This document shows, piece by piece, positions 1-3,600 of a stretch of DNA of 5,811 bases (the first letter of the stretch is position 1; each line of letters begins with the position of its first letter). Position numbers and translations under genes: made by a program. Under the pieces are notes generated by a model. The model saw only the letters and a program-made list of their open reading frames with translations. It did not search any database and was not told the origin of the DNA. The stretch comes from Dehalococcoidales bacterium (GTDB lineage: Bacteria; Chloroflexota; Dehalococcoidia; Dehalococcoidales; RBG-16-60-22): positions 1-5,811 of the forward strand of contig JAUVXN010000078.1 of assembly GCA_030603605.1 (NCBI GenBank). Direction: 5' to 3'.

Positions 1-96
1 TTAATTCGAGACGGTAAAATAGGTTATTTCAAGTACGACGGCATGTGGCAGGCCATTGAAACCAGCAAAGATTTGCGGAATTTTAAAGGAGGATAA
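1..96 (+). CDS. C-terminal end of a probable sugar-phosphate nucleotidyltransferase (partial)
   Basis: The first reading frame is open from base 1 and stops at TAA (94-96), giving the last 31 residues of a gene that begins upstream of the window. The visible stretch YFKYDGMWQAIETSKDL resembles the 'Y-(K/R)-x-(D/E)-G-(F/M)-W-x-x-(I/M)-(D/E)-T-x-(R/K)-D' signature near the C-terminus of glucose-1-phosphate cytidylyltransferase and related nucleotidyltransferases, where the GFW-DT segment lies in the active-site half of the protein. Such enzymes join a sugar 1-phosphate to an NTP to make an activated sugar in the cytoplasm. The AAAGGAGG that serves the next gene lies inside its last codons, and only one base separates its stop from the next ATG, so the two are translationally coupled. 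A nucleotide-sugar operon is inferred. The exact substrate cannot be read from 31 residues. Confidence 0.6.
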   Translation, partial: LIRDGKIGYFKYDGMWQAIETSKDLRNFKGG

Positions 97-97
97 A

Positions 98-1012
98 ATG
101 GCGCTACTGGTTACTGGCGCATCCGGGTTCTTAGGTTCGGCGTTGCTTCCCAAGCTATTAGAAAAAGGCCATACAGTCTACGGCCTTAGCCGGCACCCGC
201 CTGCCCCAGCCGAAAACCTTATCCCCTTGGTTGGGGACATACTACAGCCTAACCTCGGTTTGAAAGAGGTGCCCAAGGGCATCGATGCCTGCCACCATCT
301 AGCGGCCATTCACCGTCTGGGGAAGGACAAGGACGACTCGATACGGAAGACGAACATAGATGGCACCAGGAATGTGATAGAGTTCTGCGAAGAGCATGAG
401 GTACCTCACCTCTTTTTCTGCTCAACAGCCTTTACGCAGGGCCGGAATCCATACGAGAGGTCGAAAGCCATCTGTGAAGAGATGGTGAGGGAATCAGCTA
501 TCCCAAGGGTCACCATCTTCAAGCCCTCAATAATCATGGGCACGAAAGCGCACTTTTACCCTGGGCACTTCAGCCAGTTCGTTCTGGCCTTAATAAAATT
601 CCACCAAAAAGCAGACCTTATACGAAGAAAGATACAGGGCACGCTCAGGCTTCCAGTGTTTGAGCCGGTGCATCGGGTTAGAGGCAATCCGGGTGGTAAA
701 TTAAACATGGTTCAAATAGACCAAGTGGCTAACGCCATGGCAGAGATTGAGAAAGTAGGCACCTTTTGGTTAACTAATCCCAATCCATCATCCCTTAAGC
801 AATTGGTGGCATGGATTAGCGAGCTTATCTTGATAAGGCTTAAAGTTGAGCCTGAGCCATTCAAGCCAAGCGTGGCCGAGATGGCCTTCCATAAAATGAC
901 TGAGGCATTTGACCCCTATCTCCAGGGAGATGATTTTCCCAGCGACTTGAAAAGCTGCCCCCGCATAACGAAAAGTTTCATTCAAGACACCATCAAGCTC
1001 GCACTTGGTTGA
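98..1012 (+). CDS. NAD(P)-dependent extended SDR oxidoreductase/epimerase-like protein
   Basis: This 304-aa protein is a Rossmann-fold short-chain dehydrogenase/reductase of the extended or NAD_binding_4-like type. The dinucleotide-binding motif TGASGFLG is at residues 6-13. Arg32, after the second strand (GLSR), hints at NADP preference. HHLAA lies at 66-70. The catalytic set is Ser109/Thr110, Tyr119 and Lys123 (YERSK), and KPSIIMG at 142-148 is the usual strand after the active site. The segments 'GNPGGKLNMVQIDQVA' and 'FWLTNPNPSSLKQL' resemble acyl-reductase-like and sugar-modifying SDRs. The ATG at 98 was chosen over an in-frame ATG at 56 because AAAGGAGG (85-92) sits 5 nt upstream and the shorter form starts directly on the beta strand of the fold. 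Coupling to the nucleotidyltransferase suggests a nucleotide-sugar substrate, but the reaction (epimerase, dehydratase or reductase) is not determined. Confidence 0.9.
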   Translation: MALLVTGASGFLGSALLPKLLEKGHTVYGLSRHPPAPAENLIPLVGDILQPNLGLKEVPKGIDACHHLAAIHRLGKDKDDSIRKTNIDGTRNVIEFCEEHEVPHLFFCSTAFTQGRNPYERSKAICEEMVRESAIPRVTIFKPSIIMGTKAHFYPGHFSQFVLALIKFHQKADLIRRKIQGTLRLPVFEPVHRVRGNPGGKLNMVQIDQVANAMAEIEKVGTFWLTNPNPSSLKQLVAWISELILIRLKVEPEPFKPSVAEMAFHKMTEAFDPYLQGDDFPSDLKSCPRITKSFIQDTIKLALG

Positions 1013-1037
1013 CTATCCCACCCTAAGGGTTTAGAAT
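1009..1037 (+). promoter_or_regulatory. Putative sigma70 promoter P1 (TTGACT-17-TAGAAT)
   Basis: The -35 box TTGACT (1009-1014) overlaps the SDR stop codon. After exactly 17 nt comes the -10 box TAGAAT (1032-1037); each box has one mismatch to consensus. Transcription would start near 1044, so the SD at 1045-1051 lies almost at the 5' end of the mRNA. The promoter would drive the small-gene operon from 1059 independently of the upstream sugar genes. It is supported by sequence only, but the same arrangement recurs at 2793. Confidence 0.6.
1020..1030. promoter_or_regulatory. Perfect 11-base palindrome ACCCT-A-AGGGT in the P1 spacer (possible operator)
   Basis: The two 5-base arms around a single central base are perfect inverted repeats, placed between the -35 and -10 boxes where a repressor would block RNA polymerase. 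It is too short and lacks a following T-run, so it is not a convincing terminator. A palindrome this short can also arise by chance, and it is absent from the spacer of P2. Confidence 0.25.
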
Positions 1038-1058
1038 TTTCAGCAAGGAGGAACTCAA

Positions 1059-1382
1059 ATGGTTATGGGGCGCGGAAAAGGTCTTATAAGTCAGATAGAG
1101 GAAAAATTGGGCTTACCGCCTCTCTCCCAAGTCACCGAAACCTTACAAAAGTTTCCCGATATGCCAAGGCTGCGCCTGATCAAAAGCATACTTGATTCCT
1201 GTGAACGTCTTTCCCAGACTTCGCCGGAGATGGAGAAAGTTGTCACCTTGGTTAACCTGATTGCCGACACCCCCACGGACAAATTGGAGAAGCTGGAGAA
1301 GGTCCTGAAGCAGGCGAACAAGCTGGTGACGCATGCCCCGAATGAGCTGCTCGAGTTTCTTTCCTCCTTGAAGGGGGAGTGA
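1059..1382 (+). CDS. Small helical protein of unknown function (107 aa)
   Basis: I do not recognise a named family. The start ATG has AAGGAGG (1045-1051) 7 nt upstream; the second Met at residue 3 would be spaced worse. The protein is largely alpha-helical by composition. It has a short basic N-terminus (MGRGKG), a helix with 'SQIEEKLGLPPLSQV' around residues 11-25, then amphipathic leucine/lysine heptad-like helices, especially 'DKLEKLEKVLKQANKLV' around 74-90, and an acidic end. It has no signal peptide, transmembrane segment or cysteine pair. It is the first gene after promoter P1, and its stop codon is one base from the next ATG, so the two are probably coupled. A scaffolding, chaperone or multimerisation role is possible but is only inferred from the helical character. 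Confidence 0.8.
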   Translation: MVMGRGKGLISQIEEKLGLPPLSQVTETLQKFPDMPRLRLIKSILDSCERLSQTSPEMEKVVTLVNLIADTPTDKLEKLEKVLKQANKLVTHAPNELLEFLSSLKGE

Positions 1383-1383
1383 G

Positions 1384-1599
1384 ATGCCATTCGGAATAGA
1401 TCCTGAGACAGTCCTGATTGTCGGCCTAGTAGGTGGTCTGGGCGCCGCCGCGACATACTCCACATTCCATATTGCCGAGAAGGCCGGACCAAAACTCACG
1501 CTAAAAGACATTTTACCAGCGCCGCCGTGGGTCGGGTTGCCCTTACCCCTGTTTGTCTATACCAGGCCAGAGCTCTTATCTGAGTTGAGGAAGCGGTGA
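1384..1599 (+). CDS. Small single-pass membrane protein with C-terminal GLPLPLF motif
   Basis: This 71-aa protein has one clear hydrophobic segment at about residues 9-31 (VLIVGLVGGLGAAATYSTF), rich in small residues with Gly-x-x-x-Gly-type spacing that favours helix packing. It is followed by a basic/polar stretch, a proline-rich segment with APPWV (46-50) and GLPLPLF (51-57), and a charged tail ending in LRKR. The membrane segment is close to the N-terminus with few preceding charges, so topology is uncertain, though the basic C-terminal half suggests a cytoplasmic tail. The ATG at 1384 is served by a G-rich SD (AAGGGGGAG, 1371-1379) inside the preceding gene. GLPLPLF recurs exactly in the product at 2427-2792, suggesting a shared binding partner. 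It is not a recognisable holin, as it has a single segment and no lysis neighbour. Confidence 0.75.
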   Translation: MPFGIDPETVLIVGLVGGLGAAATYSTFHIAEKAGPKLTLKDILPAPPWVGLPLPLFVYTRPELLSELRKR

Positions 1600-1605
1600 T
1601 TTCTC

Positions 1606-2190
1606 ATGGCAGAACCAGCAGATGACGCAAGTCCTGCATCATATAGGTCTGTAGCCGAACTACCCGAGTTTGTGGGAACAGCATGGCGTGCTGAAAGTGG
1701 TTACTGGCATGACCCAGGGACAACCGTTGCAGACATTATCAGATTTGAGCGAGAGGAATTGGGGAACGAGTACCCCGATGTTTCAGATAAACTCCTACGA
1801 AACCTCGACCGTTATTCAGCATCTGATGCGGTATGGGTGAACCGTCGTAGAAAAGATTGTTTGACCTATCTCTCCGAAGGTGAAAGTGAGGAGGCTGTCG
1901 GCAGAGTTCATTTGCCCGAAGGCAGTAAAATAATAACCCCAGATTATTGTGGCGGCTACCTAGTATTGAGAGGACTAGCAAAGCCTATGCTGAAGAAGGG
2001 AGGTAATCCAATGCCTAGAACAGAATCAGAACGCCAAACATTTCATGAGAGAGTATTCGGCAAGGGGTCAACTCCCCCGATGGAGAGGCTGAGGAGGGGG
2101 CAGACGGTTAATGAGTTGTTGCCGATGCCGCCTGACCAGGGCCCACCCCTGCCAAGAGTGCTTGAATTAAGGTGGCCATGGAAAAAGTAG
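1606..2190 (+). CDS. Two-part hypothetical protein with C-terminal WPWKK tag
   Basis: This 194-aa protein seems to join two modules. Residues about 15-122 form a globular domain with 'ADIIRFEREELGNEYP' (42-57), 'AVWVNRRRKDCLTYL' (75-89) and 'LPEGSKIITPDYCGGYLVL' (103-121). The pattern 'WV-x-R/P-x-x-A/C-x-x-Y ... LP-x-G-x-x-I ... D-x-x-GGYLVL' faintly recalls ADP-ribosyltransferase/RES-like folds in phage and toxin proteins, but I cannot assign it. Residues 136-194 are a separate short, basic, proline-rich module (MPRTESERQ...) with its own strong SD and ATG at 2011. The last 17 residues carry the tag shared with the next gene. The start at 1606 is 6 nt after the preceding stop and has only a weak, distant GAGG, so translation probably depends on coupling. 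There is no signal peptide or membrane segment. Confidence 0.7.
   Translation: MAEPADDASPASYRSVAELPEFVGTAWRAESGYWHDPGTTVADIIRFEREELGNEYPDVSDKLLRNLDRYSASDAVWVNRRRKDCLTYLSEGESEEAVGRVHLPEGSKIITPDYCGGYLVLRGLAKPMLKKGGNPMPRTESERQTFHERVFGKGSTPPMERLRRGQTVNELLPMPPDQGPPLPRVLELRWPWKK
1996..2013 (+). promoter_or_regulatory. Strong internal ribosome binding site and ATG inside the 1606-2190 gene
   Basis: AAGGGAGGT (1996-2004) lies 6 nt before an in-frame ATG at 2011. This is a far better initiation signal than that of the long form. It would give a separate 59-aa basic protein (2011-2190), beginning MPRTESERQ and ending in the WPWKK tag. Either the cell makes both the 194-aa and 59-aa forms, or two once-separate genes have lost the stop between them. 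In the long form the SD bases encode the linker KKGGN. Confidence 0.6.
2137..2187 (+). repeat. C-terminal tag copy 1 (QGPPLPR...RWPWKK)
   Basis: Residues 178-194 of the upstream protein. It matches the next gene's C-terminus at Gly-Pro-Pro-Leu-Pro-Arg, Leu, a basic residue, Trp-Pro-Trp and two basic residues. At DNA level the longest identity is the 11-mer GTGGCCATGGA (2172-2182). Most other codons differ, so the similarity is mainly kept at the protein level. Confidence 0.75.
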
Positions 2191-2238
2191 ATGCAATGAT
2201 ATAGTGGTGCTGGGGGGAGGGGTTGCCAAGGAAGCGAA

Positions 2239-2442
2239 ATGAGCACTAAAATCAAAACTACCGTGATTTGCCCTCTCTGTTCGCGGGAAATACCGGGCGT
2301 GGTAGATGATCTAACAAGAACCGACGTCTTGATGGGTCACATTGTCACTGAGCATGTGATCCAACTAAGGCCGGCGACACCAACTGAGGGGCCTCCGCTG
2401 CCTCGAGGCTTGAATGTAAAGTGGCCATGGAGGAAGCCTTGA
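2239..2442 (+). CDS. Small zinc-finger-like protein with C-terminal WPWRK tag
   Basis: This 67-aa protein starts at an ATG preceded by AAGGA (2228-2232) with 6-nt spacing. The N-terminal half has Cys11-Pro-Leu-Cys14 followed by His34 and His39 (C-x2-C-x19-H-x4-H), a plausible single zinc site of C2H2 type with a somewhat long loop. Residues 50-67 form the proline/tryptophan-rich tag shared with the product of 1606-2190, so a zinc knuckle is joined to a common C-terminal peptide. The function is unknown. Small phage and plasmid zinc-finger proteins often bind DNA or mediate protein contacts, but nothing here shows which. The 3' end overlaps the following gene: TGG CCA TGG, encoding WPW, contains that gene's likely ATG, and TGA (2440-2442) overlaps a TTG codon of it. 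Confidence 0.8.
   Translation: MSTKIKTTVICPLCSREIPGVVDDLTRTDVLMGHIVTEHVIQLRPATPTEGPPLPRGLNVKWPWRKP
2386..2439 (+). repeat. C-terminal tag copy 2 (EGPPLPR...KWPWRKP)
   Basis: Residues 50-67 of the zinc-finger-like protein align without gaps with the tag at 2137-2187; this copy has one extra terminal proline. The GTGGCCATGGA 11-mer is at 2421-2431. In this copy the embedded ATG opens a 121-codon gene, whereas in copy 1 it opens only eight codons. Confidence 0.75.
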
Positions 2443-2792
2443 TATTGTTGAGGGAATCCGATAGGCCAAAGTCACTCGGGGAGAAAATAGCCGAGGCGCT
2501 GGGCAGACCTCCAATGCCCGTTTTAAGGTTTTACGGCGATTTCAGCACGGAGACGGCCGATGGAAAGAAGCACCTACTTTTCGCAGTTAGAAACGGGCTG
2601 CCTCTCCCCCTCTTCTACGGAATATATATCAAATCCAACGCTGAGTACATTGAAAAAATAGACCATATAGGCCCCTTTAGCGTTGACGACTGGCGGCTGA
2701 CACTTGACACAATAGAGCCAGCTCAGGTGGAAATTCGAGTGGGGCTGCTCCCGTTCGAAATTTTAACGGACAAGGCTCAGGTTGCGGTTTAG
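2427..2792 (+). CDS. Hypothetical protein, probable beta-rich, with GLPLPLF motif (121 aa)
   Basis: I do not recognise a named family. The N-terminal 25 residues look helical (MEEALILLRESDRPKS then LGEKIAEALG). The rest alternates hydrophobic and polar residues as in a beta-sandwich: 'PVLRFYGDF', 'KHLLFAVRNGLPLPLFYGIYI', 'WRLTLDTI', 'QVEIRVGLLPFEIL'. GLPLPLF at residues 57-63 is identical to the motif in the membrane protein at 1384-1599 but uses different codons. The start is uncertain. ATG 2427, within the WPW codons of the preceding gene, has no good SD. GGAGG (2429-2433) could instead serve TTG at 2439, which overlaps the upstream TGA, or TTG at 2445; a GTG at 2421 is also in frame. The gene is the last of the P1 operon, and its stop lies immediately before promoter P2. 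It has no signal peptide or membrane segment. Confidence 0.75.
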   Translation: MEEALILLRESDRPKSLGEKIAEALGRPPMPVLRFYGDFSTETADGKKHLLFAVRNGLPLPLFYGIYIKSNAEYIEKIDHIGPFSVDDWRLTLDTIEPAQVEIRVGLLPFEILTDKAQVAV

Positions 2793-2821
2793 TTGACCTT
2801 CTCAAAATTCTAGTTTACAAT
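2793..2821 (+). promoter_or_regulatory. Putative sigma70 promoter P2 (TTGACC-17-TACAAT)
   Basis: The -35 box TTGACC (2793-2798) follows the TAG stop codon directly. A 17-nt spacer leads to the -10 box TACAAT (2816-2821). The match quality, spacing and position against the upstream stop mirror P1. Transcription would begin near 2828, giving a leader of about 60 nt before the ATG at 2889, and would drive the three-gene set that ends in the large Ig-like protein. Confidence 0.65.
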
Positions 2822-2842
2822 TGCTAAAAAGGCAGGAAAACG

Positions 2843-2874
2843 GGGCGAGCAAATATTGCTTGCCCTTACTTTTT
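2843..2874 (+). terminator. GC-rich hairpin with T-tract in the P2 leader (terminator, attenuator or 5' stem-loop)
   Basis: The left arm GGGCGAGCAA (2843-2852) and right arm TTGCTTGCCC (2856-2865) form a 10-bp stem with one G-U pair and the loop ATA. TTACTTTTT (2866-2874) follows. This has the form of an intrinsic terminator and could end the P1 operon. However, it lies about 15 nt downstream of the predicted P2 start and just before the SD GGGAGG (2877-2882), so it may instead act as an attenuator or a stabilising 5' stem-loop for the P2 mRNA. Confidence 0.55.
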
Positions 2875-2888
2875 GAGGGAGGTTGCAG

Positions 2889-3218
2889 ATGCAAGTTAGC
2901 CAAGACTGTCTGGAGAAAGCCTACCACATTTACGAAGCCCACGAGTATGCCCACGCGGCGTCGAGGGAAGCACTAAGCCGAGACAAAAAAGCTGCCGAGA
3001 TGTATCTGGACCTGATAAACCAAGAATTATTTGCCGTAGCTGGTTCACTTTCACCAGAAACGAAAATGGAATTGAATCATGACCTCGCCGAAGCAAGAAA
3101 GCTGATTTATCAGGCGGATAAAAACGCTGTTCTCTCACTAGGTCGCTTTCTGGATAAGACCAAGGAGCTGATGTTTGAAGTCGCCGTGGCCTGCGAGTGC
3201 CGGAAAGGTGGGCAATAA
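2889..3218 (+). CDS. Small helical protein of unknown function (109 aa)
   Basis: ATG 2889 was chosen because GGGAGG (2877-2882) lies 6 nt upstream; an in-frame TTG at 2883 abuts the SD and is unlikely. The protein is nearly all alpha-helical by composition, with no proline-rich or beta segments. Helix candidates are around residues 5-30 (LEKAYHIYEAHEYAHAAS...), 33-52 (KKAAEMYLDLINQELFAVAG), 56-77 (PETKMELNHDLAEARKLIYQA) and 80-104, as in a small four-helix bundle. Two cysteines near the end (CEC) might bind metal or form disulphides. There is no signal peptide or membrane segment. It is the first gene after P2. Its stop codon overlaps the next start (TAATG, sharing one A), so synthesis is coupled to the 126-aa protein. 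I cannot assign a family. Confidence 0.8.
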   Translation: MQVSQDCLEKAYHIYEAHEYAHAASREALSRDKKAAEMYLDLINQELFAVAGSLSPETKMELNHDLAEARKLIYQADKNAVLSLGRFLDKTKELMFEVAVACECRKGGQ

Positions 3219-3598
3219 TGCCAAGGTTTGAGTTACCGAAACTCCCGGGCCAAAAGGAGCCTATAAAGCTCTTCCCCCCAACATTGCCCGAGACAACATT
3301 GCCCACGCCTTTTGGGAAAGTGTCTCTCCCTAAACACAAAATAGGGTTGCCCAAGCTGCCATCCCTCGATGAGAGAACCAGGAGCGCCATGAAGCACGCC
3401 GTCGCCATGGATCTGAGCATGATACCAGGGCTGATTCCCTGGGTGGGCGACATAATAACCGAGACTGTTTCTGATCTCCATACCGCGGAGCTGCGCAAGG
3501 TGCTTACGCCCAAGAAATACGACCGGTTTGTGACGTATGACAAAATCAATCCCAACGTCATCGCCTTAATGAGGGCACTGGGGAAAGAGGAGGTGTAG
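3218..3598 (+). CDS. Protein with proline-rich N-terminal arm and IPGLIPWVGD hydrophobic segment (126 aa)
   Basis: The start is ATG 3218, overlapping the previous stop, with AGGTGG (3206-3211) 6 nt upstream; a GTG at 3197 in the same frame lacks such support. Residues 1-50 are low-complexity, with basic and proline-rich repeats of the type (L/F)P-x-LP or LPK. They are probably extended and surface-exposed. From about residue 51 (LDERTRSAMKHAVAMDL) the chain becomes helical and enters a hydrophobic stretch, MIPGLIPWVGDIITETV (about 68-84). This stretch recalls the 'GLIPGxGD' signature of small membrane proteins such as DUF4112, though homology is not shown. The C-terminus is a mixed helical region (KKYDRFVTYDKINPNVIALMRAL). 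It may sit at a membrane or in a protein shell. The closely spaced downstream gene (2 nt) suggests co-production with the large Ig-like protein. Confidence 0.8.
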   Translation: MPRFELPKLPGQKEPIKLFPPTLPETTLPTPFGKVSLPKHKIGLPKLPSLDERTRSAMKHAVAMDLSMIPGLIPWVGDIITETVSDLHTAELRKVLTPKKYDRFVTYDKINPNVIALMRALGKEEV

Positions 3599-3600
3599 TC

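Noticed and set aside
56..97. Longer SDR starting at ATG 56
   Set aside because: There is no SD before 56, while AAAGGAGG precedes ATG 98. The extra residues would overlap the nucleotidyltransferase end and lie ahead of the Rossmann fold.
1020..1038. Palindrome followed by TTTAGAATTTT as a terminator of the sugar genes
   Set aside because: The stem is only 5 bp with a 1-base loop, too small for a stable terminator hairpin, and the T-rich part is better read as the -10 region of P1.
1371..1386. G5 run at the end of the 107-aa gene as a tail-chaperone-type frameshift site
   Set aside because: The G-rich stretch is well placed as the SD of the next gene, and a frameshift product would simply run into a transmembrane segment.
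1091..1511. Two overlapping minus-strand open frames of 120-130 codons
   Set aside because: They are antisense to the helical and membrane protein genes, which have proper start signals and P1 upstream. The antisense products have shadow-like composition.
2191..2238. Promoter or terminator in the 48-base gap before the zinc-finger-like gene
   Set aside because: No -35/-10 pair with proper spacing and no stem with a T-run were found. The gap holds a purine-rich stretch and the SD AAGGA.
2388..2442. Possible programmed -1 frameshift joining the zinc-finger-like gene to the next gene
   Set aside because: The frames are open across the overlap, but there is no X-XXY-YYZ slippery heptamer. Shifting would also remove the shared C-terminal tag. 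Overlapping starts explain the junction better.
3287..3301. LPETT in the proline-rich arm, resembling a sortase signal
   Set aside because: The fifth residue is Thr rather than Gly, it lies near the N-terminus, no hydrophobic segment and basic tail follow it directly, and the protein has no signal peptide.
2896..3561. Long open frame of 221 codons on the minus strand
   Set aside because: It lies opposite two + strand genes that have good SDs, coupled TAATG overlap and sensible protein composition. Its own translation is rich in Ser/Arg/Gly with no recognisable domain, as expected for a shadow frame.
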